19,268 nucleotides of DNA from Desulfuromusa sp. (GTDB lineage Bacteria > Desulfobacterota > Desulfuromonadia > Desulfuromonadales > Geopsychrobacteraceae): NCBI GenBank assembly GCA_029933365.1, contig JAOZOH010000051.1, positions 1 through 19,268 on the forward strand. Direction: 5' to 3'. Positions 1-7,406 of this stretch are shown piece after piece; the stretch's first letter is position 1; every line of letters starts with the position of its first letter. Below the pieces are notes generated by a model. The model saw only the letters and a program-made list of their open reading frames with translations. It did no database searches and was not told the DNA's origin. The position numbers and the translations under genes were made by a program.

Positions 1-180
1 ACAATGACTCCCAGCAAATCTCCCCGATACATTTAGCAAATATCCTTAGGATTTTTTCCGATATTATAAGCGCTACCGTCAAGGCAGAGACACCAGTGGT
101 ATGTTCAGATTTTTAAAAAGGGATTGATTGCAATCGGTCAGATCATTTTCAACAGTGAAGTCCAAAGACCTGAAATATAA
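1..180. other. left-edge stretch without a recognised gene
   Basis: No gene is recognised here. On the minus strand there is a possible gene start at 32 (ATG, open to the window edge, only about ten codons visible), with an AAGGAT Shine-Dalgarno-like sequence at 42-47 and a perfect TATAAT at 63-68, but no good -35 box at the right distance. On the plus strand one frame is open from the left edge to a TAA at about 114-116 and could be the tail of an unseen gene. Its 37 residues resemble nothing I know. Either reading is weak. Confidence 0.25.
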
Positions 181-216
181 CAGGCGGGCCCGGAAGGTCC
201 GCCTGTACGGTTTTTT
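181..216 (+). terminator. rho-independent terminator, probably working in both directions
   Basis: A 10-bp stem (CAGGCGGGCC with GGTCCGCCTG, one G-U pair) closes a 5-nt loop at 191-195. It is followed five bases later by six T residues at 211-216, the layout of an intrinsic terminator for plus-strand transcription. Read on the minus strand it is followed by TTATATTT, so it could also end the etf operon, whose last stop codon is 74 bp away. No plus-strand gene that it would serve is visible. Confidence 0.75.
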
Positions 217-278
217 ATCTCTTCATTTTGCGGAGGGAAGCCCCCTGTGGGCTCCCGAAATTCATCTTTTTGTTAGCG

Positions 279-587
279 TTAACTTTTTCCGCAAGCGGCA
301 AGAAATTTCTGTAAAATATCTGGCTTATTCGACTTAATTGCCCCGGAGAGGAAATCTTTCAATCCCGGTTTATAACCTTCGTTCCAGACCTTCAAAAAGA
401 ACTCAGCATTGGTTTTACAAACACAATCGGCATCATCGACAGCCCGACCATTGTCGACCCGACAACCAGAAGAAGACATCTGAACCGTTTTTTTCACATC
501 ATCAATGGAAAAGTAAATGGTAACCGGATCGCTTACTGACTCTGGCTGATAATCTTGAGGGATTTCTGAAAAAATTTGTTCAATCAT
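279..587 (-). CDS. small SCP2 sterol-binding domain protein
   Basis: A 102-residue protein that looks like a single stand-alone SCP2 (sterol carrier protein 2) domain. It has the IYFSIDD strand, a mid-protein segment around DADCVCKTNAEFF, and the C-terminal pattern LSGAIKSNKPDILQKF (compare the family pattern G.(I/L)K..GD...(L/F)). The domain forms a hydrophobic tunnel for lipids or acyl-CoA, and bacterial stand-alone versions often sit in acyl-CoA gene clusters. It lies 10 bp after etfA, and its ribosome site (GAGGG) overlaps the etfA stop codon, so it is the last gene of the EMO-etfB-etfA operon. A role in presenting acyl-CoA or lipid to the ETF-linked dehydrogenase system is inferred from position only. 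It has no signal peptide or membrane segment. Confidence 0.75.
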   Translation of the reverse strand: MIEQIFSEIPQDYQPESVSDPVTIYFSIDDVKKTVQMSSSGCRVDNGRAVDDADCVCKTNAEFFLKVWNEGYKPGLKDFLSGAIKSNKPDILQKFLAACGKS

Positions 588-597
588 ATTTTGCCCT

Positions 598-1515
598 CTA
601 CAGTGCGTTCAACTTCTCAGTCAAGACTGGCACTAATTGTTTCAAATCAGCAACCGCCAGAACATCAGCAATCTCTCCAATTGGGGCATCCTTGTCGGTG
701 TTGATCGCCAGGACAAATTCTGATTTTTTCATTCCAGCCAAGTGTTGAATGGCTCCTGAAATACCACAGGCAACGTAGAGTTTAGGGGTGACAGTCTGGC
801 CGGTGGTCCCAACCTGACGGCTGGGATCGGCCCATTCGGCATCAACCACTGGACGGCTGGCGCCATACTCACCTTTAAGTGCTTTGGCGAGATTTTCGAT
901 TATTTGCAGATTTTCCGGTTTACCGATACCCCGTCCGGCACTGACAATAATCTCAGCCTTGGACAGATCGACTCCGCCTGCTTCCGCAGCTTCGTAACCG
1001 CCAAACTGAATGTCCCCACCACCAGCAGCTTCAACCTTAATCACCTCAGGAGTTCCGCTTGGTTCATCGGCGGGGGTAAAAGCACCACCCTGTAGAGTCA
1101 CCACAGAGATAGCTGTCGTTGCTTGCACCTGCCGTCTCAACTTGGCATTGCAGGCTGGCACCACCAAGTTGCCATCCTTGATTTCGGCGACTTCTGAAAT
1201 CTGTGCTGCTTTTAGAGAAAAAGCAATCCGTGGAGCCAGATCCCAGCCATAGGAGGAATGGGGCAAGACGACCATCTGCGGTTGTTCCTTTTCAATCACC
1301 TCCAGGAGCAACCGCTTGTGCTGACTTGGGTTGAACTCACCCGCTTGAGCAATATCTGCCAGGTAGAGTTTTCCATTGTAGCCCGGCAGAGAACTTTCAG
1401 AACCAACCAGAAACATGGCACTTTCCCCACCTAACTGGGAAGCAAAGTTAATCAATTCACTGCTGGTGCCAAGCAATTTTCCATCTCTATATTCTGCAAC
1501 AAGTAATGTTTTCAT
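598..1515 (-). CDS. etfA: electron transfer flavoprotein alpha subunit
   Basis: EtfA, 305 residues, the usual length. The N-terminal half is the variable Rossmann-like domain (MKTLLVAEYRDGKL onward). The C-terminal half is the conserved FAD domain, starting near SAGRGIGKPENL, and it carries the ETF-alpha signature LYVACGISGAIQHLAGM followed by INTDKDAPIGEIAD, which binds the FAD. With EtfB it forms a soluble heterodimer that takes electrons from acyl-CoA dehydrogenases. It starts at ATG 1515 behind a strong AAGGAGG, 29 bp after etfB, and ends with TAG. Its neighbours (EMO-like oxidoreductase upstream, SCP2 protein downstream) point to electron delivery to menaquinone. I cannot tell from sequence alone whether this pair is of the bifurcating type; the membrane oxidoreductase next to it favours the non-bifurcating role. 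Confidence 0.95.
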   Translation of the reverse strand: MKTLLVAEYRDGKLLGTSSELINFASQLGGESAMFLVGSESSLPGYNGKLYLADIAQAGEFNPSQHKRLLLEVIEKEQPQMVVLPHSSYGWDLAPRIAFSLKAAQISEVAEIKDGNLVVPACNAKLRRQVQATTAISVVTLQGGAFTPADEPSGTPEVIKVEAAGGGDIQFGGYEAAEAGGVDLSKAEIIVSAGRGIGKPENLQIIENLAKALKGEYGASRPVVDAEWADPSRQVGTTGQTVTPKLYVACGISGAIQHLAGMKKSEFVLAINTDKDAPIGEIADVLAVADLKQLVPVLTEKLNAL

Positions 1516-1544
1516 TATATCCTCCTTGTGTGTCCTGATAGGAA

Positions 1545-2318
1545 CTAAGCCAGAGCTGTGGTTTTCTCTTTAAGAATCTTGATCAATTGATCTGCCAAGT
1601 CAGCGGGATCACCCTCAAGAACCAACCCACCACCCTTTTTCTCTGGAGGTGCTACTTGCAATACGTTGACCAATGACGCTTCCGGACTGAGTTCCGCAGC
1701 CGGAGTCGAAATCAATTCCTTCTTTTTGGCCTTCATAATATTCGGGAGAGTTGGATAGCGCGGGGTATTCAAACCCAGTTGACAAGTGACCAGCGCGGGG
1801 GTAGCACAACTGACCTTAGCCTTGATACCACCTTCCAGTTCCCGTTTGGCGTTGATCGTACCATCGGCATAACTGAATTCCACCAGAGTGGTCAAACTGG
1901 GGATACCTAGCATCTCAGCAATAAGAACGCCAACCTGACCACTGCCACGATCCTGTGACTGCATTCCGGTAAAAATTAGATCAAACCCTTTATCTTTAGC
2001 GTAGCCAGCAATCAGCGACGCGATGGCATAGGCATCCTTAAGGTAACTTTCATCATCGGCAACGTGGGCACCCCGATCACAACCCATTGCCAGTGCTTTC
2101 TTCATCGTTTCCTTGACCCGGTCCGAACCGATACAGAGCACAGTGAGGTCAGCTTCACCCACTTGCTGCTTTAATTGAACCGCTTGTTCCACGGCATATT
2201 CGTCATACTCATTCATCCGCCAAGCCAGGTCGGTATTGTCGTACCAGTTTCCGGCGGCATTCACTTTGAACTTCGATTCCATATCAGGAACCTGTTTAAT
2301 GCAGACAAGTATTTTCAT
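1545..2318 (-). CDS. etfB: electron transfer flavoprotein beta subunit
   Basis: EtfB, 257 residues from the chosen start. It begins MKILVCIKQVPDME, typical of the family, has the NEYDEYAVEQAVQLK segment, the ETMKKALAMGCDRGAHV loop, and the nucleotide-binding stretch GMQSQDRGSGQVG, and it ends with the long C-terminal arm that embraces EtfA. The frame stays open for 19 more codons (to 2375), but the ATG at 2318 has AAAGGAG at proper spacing and matches the family N-terminus, so the longer form is rejected. It binds AMP and pairs with EtfA. A 173-bp spacer separates it from the upstream EMO-like gene. That spacer is filled by a nested inverted repeat, so etfBA may be partly uncoupled from the first gene. 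Confidence 0.95.
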   Translation of the reverse strand: MKILVCIKQVPDMESKFKVNAAGNWYDNTDLAWRMNEYDEYAVEQAVQLKQQVGEADLTVLCIGSDRVKETMKKALAMGCDRGAHVADDESYLKDAYAIASLIAGYAKDKGFDLIFTGMQSQDRGSGQVGVLIAEMLGIPSLTTLVEFSYADGTINAKRELEGGIKAKVSCATPALVTCQLGLNTPRYPTLPNIMKAKKKELISTPAAELSPEASLVNVLQVAPPEKKGGGLVLEGDPADLADQLIKILKEKTTALA

Positions 2319-2348
2319 CGATTCACTCCTTTGATAATTATCCAGTTG

Positions 2349-2509
2349 GTGTCCCGCACAACTAATCCTATCCATTAATTTTGGCTATTTTGCTTGCTGT
2401 CTGTGTTATGCCTCTTTGCTTTAGCGCCGGCTAGGGCTGCATCGGCCATGCCTTGACAGCAAACAAAATAACTCAAAATTATACGTCACGATTAATCTGT
2501 GCGGGACAC
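2349..2509. repeat. 161-bp nested inverted repeat between EMO-like gene and etfB
   Basis: The outer arms are a perfect 12-bp inverted repeat, GTGTCCCGCACA at 2349-2360 and its complement at 2498-2509. Just inside, TAATC (2363-2367) can pair with GATTA (2490-2494). Inner arms at 2377-2401 and 2455-2480 match as AATTTTG.. TATTTTG.TTGCTGTC with one bulge and about two mismatches. The central loop is 53 nt (2402-2454) and contains a small TAGC-GCCG-GCTA hairpin. The whole block can fold into one long hairpin. The right arm lies inside the end of the EMO-like gene and encodes its last residues, including its TAA stop (2492-2494). I saw no clear target-site duplication. It resembles a miniature mobile element or a structured RNA; which one is open. 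Confidence 0.8.
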
Positions 2510-4486
2510 TAGTCGCTCAACTAATATTTCAGCCAAATCTTTTGGTTTTAACTGCTCATCCAATTCCGCCCCTTTGATCCCATCTTCAAACATGGTCAGG
2601 CAGAATGGACAGTTGGAGATCAGGGTTGGTGCTCCCGTTGCGGCAGCCATCTGTGCCCGTTTTTCACTGATCCGGGTACCAATATTTTCATCAGCAAGGA
2701 TACGACCACCACCGGCACTGCAGCAGAATGCTTCGGCACCATGTTTTTCCATCTCTGTCAGTTGCGCCCCGGCAGCAGCAAGCAGGGCGCGCGGTGCCTG
2801 ATAGATATCGTTATACCGACCTAAATAACAAGAGTCGTGGTAAGTACAGTCGAAGCTCTGGGGAGTCAGTTTTAAGCGTCCCTGCTCAAGTAGCTCCGCA
2901 AGATATTCGGTGTAGTGACTCACCTCAACATCCAGACCAAGATCACGATAATCCTTGTTCAAAGTATTGAAACAATGGGGGCAAGTTGTGACAATCTGCT
3001 TGATGCCATAGTTGCTGAACTGTTCGATATTTTCACCTGCTTGCATCTGATAAAGGTACTCGTTGCCCATCTTCCGCATCGGTTCACCACAACACTTTTC
3101 TTCCTTACCCAAAATCCCGACTTTCACTCCAGCAGCAGCACAAAGTTGCACAAAGGCCTTGGCAATAGCTTGGTTGCGTTTATCGAATGAGGCATAACAG
3201 CCGACAAAGTAGAGGATATCGACATCAGTGCTCTGTCCCAAGGTAACGACCGGTAACCCTTCTGCCCAATCCCCGCGGCAGGCAAATGCAAGACCAAAGG
3301 GGTTACCGTTGACTTCGGTATTCTCCATCGCCGTCATCACTTCTTCACCAGGGAATTCCCCTTCCATCAGCACCAGATTGCGGCGCATATCAATGATCTT
3401 GTTGACGTGCTCAATATTAGCAGGGCAAATTTCCTGACAAGCTCGGCAAGTAGTGCAGGACCAGATGACATCCTTTTCGATGGTTTCCAGCAGGCTGGCA
3501 TCAGGTTGATCAAAAGCAATTTCACCAAGCTGTTGCACCATCTTCATTGGTGAAAGCGGTTTATCGGTTGCCCAGGCGGGACAGCGATCTTGACACCGCT
3601 TACAACTGGTACAGGCATCAGCATCGAAGATATCTTTCCAGGTCATATCGGTAATTTTTGCTGCACCGAAACTTTCGGCCTCTTCGTCCTCCATATCGAG
3701 AGTCGGCACCAGCCCTTTGGGACCAAAATCGGTAAATAAGTAGTTGGCACTGGTGGTAAAAATATGGCGTAGCTTGGTGAAAGGGATGATTACGATAAAG
3801 ACAATCACTATAAGCAGATGCAACCACCAGAGGTTGCTGTGCAGTCCGCGTACGGCAGGTTCCCCCATACTGGAAAGAGCTTTTGCGACCCAGAAGCCAA
3901 CAGGAGACCAGGCAGCCAGCGGAGTCCCCATTTCAGTTGCCGCTATTCTGGTCCCTTCAGTTACAAATCCTGTAATCAAGATGGTCAGCAGCAAACCATG
4001 CATGATGATATCATCTTTTGAGTTCTCCAACCCAGCCGGACGGACGATATAGCGCCTTACCAGCAGGCCGATCAACATGATGATAGCGATCAGGCCAGCA
4101 ATATCCAGAATCAGTGAAAAGAACAGATAGAACGACCCTTTCAGGAATTTAACTCCGAAAAAAAGATCGGTGAAGTCGGCTTGGAGAACAATCAGGCAGG
4201 TACCAAGAAACAGCACGAAGAAACCCCAGAAGAATAACGCATGAGCCACTCCTGGACCCCGCACGTTGAGAACCTTGCTCTGGAGAAAAATATTCTTAAG
4301 CATCGTTGTCACCCGTAGCGGCAGCTGATCTGTCCGCTCCAGAGCTTGCCCCTGCTTATAAACTTTGATGCGCTTTAAAAATACGGTGACAGCGACTGCA
4401 ACAGCCACAAGGCTGAGCAAATACATCGGCACCAGGAGGGTTGCTCCGTGACCAACGTTCCAATAAATTTCGCGCGTGTATTCCAT
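2492..4486 (-). CDS. membrane FeS/heme ETF:menaquinone oxidoreductase-like protein (EMO type, HdrD/CCG family)
   Basis: About 664 residues from the preferred start MEYTREIYWNV; the frame is open to 4525, and 4492 is also possible. Domains in order: an N-terminal NarI-like membrane part with about five to six hydrophobic helices (roughly residues 15-245) and several His suitable for heme b; a ferredoxin-like domain with two CxxCxxCxxxCP clusters near 292-302 and 344-354; and two CCG domains (CCGEPMRKMGNE near 465, CCSAGGGR near 588, each with upstream and downstream Cys). This architecture is that of the DUF224 oxidoreductases encoded beside etfAB in Geobacter and Syntrophomonas, which pass electrons from reduced ETF through FeS clusters and heme b to menaquinone. 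It is the first gene of the operon with etfB, etfA and the SCP2 gene. Its last five residues and stop lie in a repeat arm. Confidence 0.88.
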   Translation of the reverse strand: MEYTREIYWNVGHGATLLVPMYLLSLVAVAVAVTVFLKRIKVYKQGQALERTDQLPLRVTTMLKNIFLQSKVLNVRGPGVAHALFFWGFFVLFLGTCLIVLQADFTDLFFGVKFLKGSFYLFFSLILDIAGLIAIIMLIGLLVRRYIVRPAGLENSKDDIIMHGLLLTILITGFVTEGTRIAATEMGTPLAAWSPVGFWVAKALSSMGEPAVRGLHSNLWWLHLLIVIVFIVIIPFTKLRHIFTTSANYLFTDFGPKGLVPTLDMEDEEAESFGAAKITDMTWKDIFDADACTSCKRCQDRCPAWATDKPLSPMKMVQQLGEIAFDQPDASLLETIEKDVIWSCTTCRACQEICPANIEHVNKIIDMRRNLVLMEGEFPGEEVMTAMENTEVNGNPFGLAFACRGDWAEGLPVVTLGQSTDVDILYFVGCYASFDKRNQAIAKAFVQLCAAAGVKVGILGKEEKCCGEPMRKMGNEYLYQMQAGENIEQFSNYGIKQIVTTCPHCFNTLNKDYRDLGLDVEVSHYTEYLAELLEQGRLKLTPQSFDCTYHDSCYLGRYNDIYQAPRALLAAAGAQLTEMEKHGAEAFCCSAGGGRILADENIGTRISEKRAQMAAATGAPTLISNCPFCLTMFEDGIKGAELDEQLKPKDLAEILVERLVSRTD

Positions 4487-4550
4487 GGACATCTCACTTA
4501 CGCTGAAAAGTAGACAGACTTTCAAGCTTTAGAATTCTTTTTATATATAG

Positions 4551-4567
4551 TTTACGTAAAGGTCAAG
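4551..4567. promoter_or_regulatory. candidate MerR-family operator, etf side
   Basis: TTTACGTAAAGGTCAAG overlaps the predicted transcription start of the minus-strand etf promoter. It is close to the LiuR-type motif, as I recall it (TTTACGTAAACGTCAA), used by MerR-family regulators of acyl-CoA and branched-chain amino acid catabolism. The 12-bp core TTACGTAAAGGT is repeated exactly at 4683-4694, in front of the merR gene. A position at the start site fits repression. Confidence 0.6.
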
Positions 4568-4571
4568 CTTA

Positions 4572-4600
4572 AATATAACAATATTTTATTTGTTTTGCAA
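4572..4600 (-). promoter_or_regulatory. sigma-70 promoter of the EMO-etfBA-SCP2 operon
   Basis: Read on the minus strand: -35 TTGCAA (4595-4600), 17-bp spacer, -10 TATATT (4572-4577), with an expected start near 4565. That leaves a leader of about 80 nt before the ATG at 4486. The candidate MerR operator at 4551-4567 covers the start site. Confidence 0.6.
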
Positions 4601-4641
4601 TATGTAAAAATCCCATGTTTATGCAAAGAGTTATATGATTA

Positions 4642-4670
4642 TTGACAGGACAGAACTAAGGGTGATATTG
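4642..4670 (+). promoter_or_regulatory. possible promoter of the merR-thioesterase pair
   Basis: A perfect -35 TTGACA at 4642-4647 is followed 17 bp later by ATATTG, a poor -10 box. MerR regulators often act on promoters with imperfect spacing, so a weak -10 is not decisive. The second operator copy lies between this site and the ATG at 4703. Confidence 0.35.
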
Positions 4671-4681
4671 ATATTGAAAAT

Positions 4682-4698
4682 ATTACGTAAAGGTTACC
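4682..4698. promoter_or_regulatory. candidate MerR-family operator, merR side
   Basis: ATTACGTAAAGGTTACC shares the 12-bp core TTACGTAAAGGT with the site at 4552-4563. It lies directly before the merR start codon at 4703 and covers the only Shine-Dalgarno-like sequence (AAAGG, 4689-4693), so binding here could limit expression of merR itself. Confidence 0.55.
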
Positions 4699-4702
4699 TA
4701 TA

Positions 4703-5113
4703 ATGGAGTCAAAGAGAGAAAAATCGGTTCAAATTGGCGAACTGGCAAAAACACTTGGAATCACCACCAGAACCATACGCTATTACGAAGAGATTGGCCT
4801 GATGGGACCGAGTGAGCGCTTGGGTGGTGGAACCCGAACTTATGCTAGAGATGATATCCTGCGGCTGAAATTTATCCTCAAATTGAAGGAACTGGGGATC
4901 TCATTGAAAGAGATGCAGGAACTGGCAGAAAACTTTGATATCAACCAGCAAACGTTTGGCACCATAACGCCAAAGCTCCTGGAAATTCTTGACGACCATA
5001 TCGGCAAGGTAGATCAAAAAATTGCCAACCTTGCATCATTGCGCAAGGAAATAGTTGATTATCGTTCACGCATTTTTGATATTCTTCAAGGTCATGCTCC
5101 GGAAGTAAATTAA
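4703..5113 (+). CDS. MerR-family transcriptional regulator, probably of the adjacent etf operon
   Basis: A 136-residue MerR-type regulator. The winged helix-turn-helix covers about residues 9-75: IGELAKTLGITTRTIRYYEEIGL with the hallmark RYYE, then wing residues GGGTRTYARDD and the second helix pair LKFILKLKELGISLKEM. The C-terminal part (about 80-130) is a dimerisation coiled coil. There is no C-terminal cysteine cluster, so a metal-sensing role is unlikely. The effector domain is short, as in LiuR-type regulators of acyl-CoA pathways. It is divergent from the EMO-etfBA operon, and a 12-bp motif repeated on both sides of the divergent region is the probable binding site. It is co-transcribed with a thioesterase 2 bp downstream. 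LiuR-like function is inferred from context and motif. Confidence 0.88.
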   Translation: MESKREKSVQIGELAKTLGITTRTIRYYEEIGLMGPSERLGGGTRTYARDDILRLKFILKLKELGISLKEMQELAENFDINQQTFGTITPKLLEILDDHIGKVDQKIANLASLRKEIVDYRSRIFDILQGHAPEVN

Positions 5114-5115
5114 TT

Positions 5116-5514
5116 GTGACTCAATTTGAATATGCCACCCCAATTGAAATTCGCTTCATTGACCTGGACGCTTACGGCCATGTCAACAATGCCCTCTATT
5201 TTACTTACCTTGAAACAGCCCGGGTCAAATTATTTCAAGAGCGCTTCGGTGGCTTTCTGGAAAGTGACTTGATGTTTCTGGTTGTGCGGGCTGAATGTGA
5301 TTTTCGGCAACCAATTGAGTTAAATGATCCACTGCAAATCAGCATTTATGCCGATCAGGTTAAGTTTACCAGCTTTGATTTCAGCTATCGCCTACACGAT
5401 GGCGCCGGAAAAGTTTTTGCGGAGGCAAAAACGGTGATGGTCTGCTATGATCCGAAAATCAAAAAACCGGTGGCTATTCCAACTGAAATCAAGGCAGTTT
5501 TTAACAACACCTGA
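5116..5514 (+). CDS. acyl-CoA thioesterase of the 4HBT hot-dog family
   Basis: A 132-residue single hot-dog domain protein of the YbgC/4-hydroxybenzoyl-CoA thioesterase family. The active-site motif RFIDLDAYGHVNNALYFTY lies at residues 13-31, with Asp16/Asp18 as the likely catalytic acid and GHVNN at the start of the long helix. Length is typical. It would cut acyl-CoA to free acid and CoA in the cytosol; the chain length preferred cannot be read from sequence. It starts with GTG at 5116, two bases after the MerR stop, so the two genes are very probably translated from one message. A link with the divergent etf operon suggests a part in acyl-CoA degradation. It ends with TGA, an ordinary stop in this genome. 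Confidence 0.85.
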   Translation: MTQFEYATPIEIRFIDLDAYGHVNNALYFTYLETARVKLFQERFGGFLESDLMFLVVRAECDFRQPIELNDPLQISIYADQVKFTSFDFSYRLHDGAGKVFAEAKTVMVCYDPKIKKPVAIPTEIKAVFNNT

Positions 5515-5532
5515 AATCTTCCTTATACTCCT

Positions 5533-5561
5533 TTGGTTGTATTACAAATGGTGCGTACATT
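5533..5561 (+). promoter_or_regulatory. possible sigma-70 promoter before the threonine aldolase gene
   Basis: TTGGTT (5533-5538), a 17-bp spacer and TACATT (5556-5561) lie 54 bp before the start codon in the 100-bp gap after the thioesterase gene. Both boxes are imperfect. Confidence 0.35.
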
Positions 5562-5614
5562 TTCATCGGCCCCTCTTTAGAACCCACTGACAAATCAAGA
5601 TAAGGATCACCCTT

Positions 5615-6652
5615 ATGGATAGCATTGATTTACGTAGCGACACGGTGACCCAACCCACCCAGGAAATGCGTGATGCGATGGCCAATGCTGTGGTCGGCGA
5701 TGATGTCTACGGTGAAGATCCGACCGTCAATCGCCTTGAAGCAGAAGCTGCTGAGATGTTCGGCATGGAGGCGGGACTGTTTGTGACAAGTGGGACTCAG
5801 GGGAACCTGATTGCCTTGTTGACTCATGCATCTCGAGGCAGTGAAGTGATCGTTGGCGATAAAGCCCACATCGTTCTTTACGAACAAGCCGGAATGGCGG
5901 CACTCGGCGGGATCATGCCCCGCACTCTCCCGGTTCAGGAAGATGGCACGCTGTTGCTGATTGATATTGAACAGGCCATCCGTGGCGACAATGAACACTT
6001 CCCACGCACTAAGCTTATCACCATCGAAAATACTCAGGGGACTGTTGGTGCTGTGCCACTGAGCCCGGAATATACCAATCAGGTTGCCGAACTGGCGCAT
6101 AAGCATAATCTCAAATTACACATTGATGGTGCCCGAATCTTCAACGCAGCAACTGCTTATAATGTTTCGCCTGCTGAAATTATTGCCGGAGCCGACAGCA
6201 TGACATTCTGCTTGTCCAAAGGTCTGGGAGCCCCGGTGGGATCAATTTTACTTGGCAACAAAGAATTTATAAAAGAGGCACATCGCGCCCGTAAGGTACT
6301 CGGCGGCGGGATGCGCCAGGCTGGAATTCTTGCCGCTGCGGGATTGATCGCCATTCACAAAATGAGTCAACGCCTCCATGAAGACCACGCTAATGCTGTC
6401 TATCTTGCTGAAAAGCTCATGGAAGTCACTGGAGTTAAGGTCATGAGTCAGAATACGAACTTTGTATTTTTCTGGCTAGAAAAGACGGCAAAGCTGAATC
6501 CTGCAGAATTTTGTGCCAAGATGAAAGATCACAATATTCTACTGAGCCCCTATCCGGGTTATGAACGTAAATTCCGAGCAGTTATGCACTATTGGATTAC
6601 TCACGAGCGGGTTGATGAGGTTGTCGCGGCAATGAAAAAAGTACTATCGTAG
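5615..6652 (+). CDS. ltaE: low-specificity L-threonine aldolase
   Basis: A 345-residue PLP enzyme of the threonine aldolase (beta-eliminating lyase) family, full length. It opens with the typical IDLRSDTVTQPT and has GDDVYGEDPTVN (residues 28-39), SGTQGNL for phosphate binding (59-65), His84 stacking over the cofactor, IENTQGT (137-143), HIDGAR (169-174) holding the PLP ring, and CLSKGLGAPVGS with the Schiff-base Lys202. It cleaves L-threonine or L-allo-threonine to glycine and acetaldehyde. The exact stereopreference cannot be told from sequence. ATG 5615 follows AAGGAT. It looks monocistronic: it has its own possible promoter and is convergent with the next gene, with 98 bp between them and no convincing terminator. 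It ends with TAG. Confidence 0.93.
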   Translation: MDSIDLRSDTVTQPTQEMRDAMANAVVGDDVYGEDPTVNRLEAEAAEMFGMEAGLFVTSGTQGNLIALLTHASRGSEVIVGDKAHIVLYEQAGMAALGGIMPRTLPVQEDGTLLLIDIEQAIRGDNEHFPRTKLITIENTQGTVGAVPLSPEYTNQVAELAHKHNLKLHIDGARIFNAATAYNVSPAEIIAGADSMTFCLSKGLGAPVGSILLGNKEFIKEAHRARKVLGGGMRQAGILAAAGLIAIHKMSQRLHEDHANAVYLAEKLMEVTGVKVMSQNTNFVFFWLEKTAKLNPAEFCAKMKDHNILLSPYPGYERKFRAVMHYWITHERVDEVVAAMKKVLS

Positions 6653-6750
6653 GAAGTGGCTCTTTGCAAACCATGAAGGACAAAAGCTAAGAGGTTTCGG
6701 TCAGGAAGAAACATAGCTGTTGGGCATGTCAAAATTTTCCATTTTTTTGC

Positions 6751-7266
6751 TTATCGTTCCAACAACCTGCACAGGGCGGCTTCGGCATTAGCCATCCGCT
6801 CTCGACCATAACCTTCTACCTCTTCATAAGGACGTTTAAGCCGGATAATTTCGTCAAAATGGCGCTGGTAAAGCCGTTGTAAGTCATATGGATTTTCCCG
6901 TAAGGGGTCAGATTCCCAGGGCAAATCCGGTTTGCAGAGCAAATAAACATGGGACGATTCCTGTTCGATTCCTGTGCTAACTTCCGCAGGACAATATCCA
7001 AAAACTTCTTCTGCCCAGATTTTATAATTGATGAGATCTGTATCAAAAATTCCGCATGGTGCAGAGATGGGGACTTTTTCCTGTTGATAGTTCAGGTGCA
7101 AACGGCTCATTTTTTTCAACTGTTCAAAGTCGTATTCCGGGCCGTTTTCTTCCAGATAATAACGGGCGTATTCCAACGCATAGGGGAGTTCAAAAACTTT
7201 CCCCAGATGTTGCGTGAGGCTGCTTTTGCCTGATGATTCTGCACCGGTGATGACAATCCGCATCAT
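6751..7266 (-). CDS. NadR-like P-loop ATPase/kinase
   Basis: A 171-residue protein similar to the C-terminal ribosylnicotinamide kinase domain of NadR (AAA_28 type). The Walker A GAESSGKSSL is at residues 8-17, followed by EYARYYLEENG, the DTD motif in GIFDTDLINYKIW, and the lid-like LLCKPDLPWESDPLRENP. It would phosphorylate a small nucleoside, most likely nicotinamide riboside to NMN, but the sequence alone does not fix the substrate. The nucleotidyltransferase and helix-turn-helix domains of full NadR are absent. Two adjacent ATGs exist: the first is four bases after GGAG, the second (7263) seven bases after it and perhaps the real start. It lies alone between a convergent aldolase gene and a divergent thioredoxin-like gene. 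Confidence 0.8.
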   Translation of the reverse strand: MMRIVITGAESSGKSSLTQHLGKVFELPYALEYARYYLEENGPEYDFEQLKKMSRLHLNYQQEKVPISAPCGIFDTDLINYKIWAEEVFGYCPAEVSTGIEQESSHVYLLCKPDLPWESDPLRENPYDLQRLYQRHFDEIIRLKRPYEEVEGYGRERMANAEAALCRLLER

Positions 7267-7406
7267 GTTTCTCCGTTAGATCTGCGATTAGCCTCAGGGC
7301 TGACTTGATCTATGCCAGTGCACCCAACAGCAAATAGCAAGAACAACTTCGGTGAGTTTATACATATTTTTTGCCAGCACAAGGAAAGAAAATCATCCCT
7401 GGAAAG

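Noticed and set aside
2319..2375. Longer N-terminus of EtfB
   Set aside because: The extra 19 residues are not family-like and come from the spacer; the internal ATG at 2318 has AAAGGAG at good spacing and the standard MKILVCIKQVPD start.
2349..2509. Integron attC site
   Set aside because: The long stem recalls attC, but the core RYYYAAC/GTTRRRY ends are not found and no integrase or cassette array is present.
5630..6354. Minus-strand frames inside the threonine aldolase gene, and similar long shadow frames in etfA, larB, larC and the cotransporter gene
   Set aside because: They overlap clearly conserved genes in the opposite or another frame and show no recognisable motifs.
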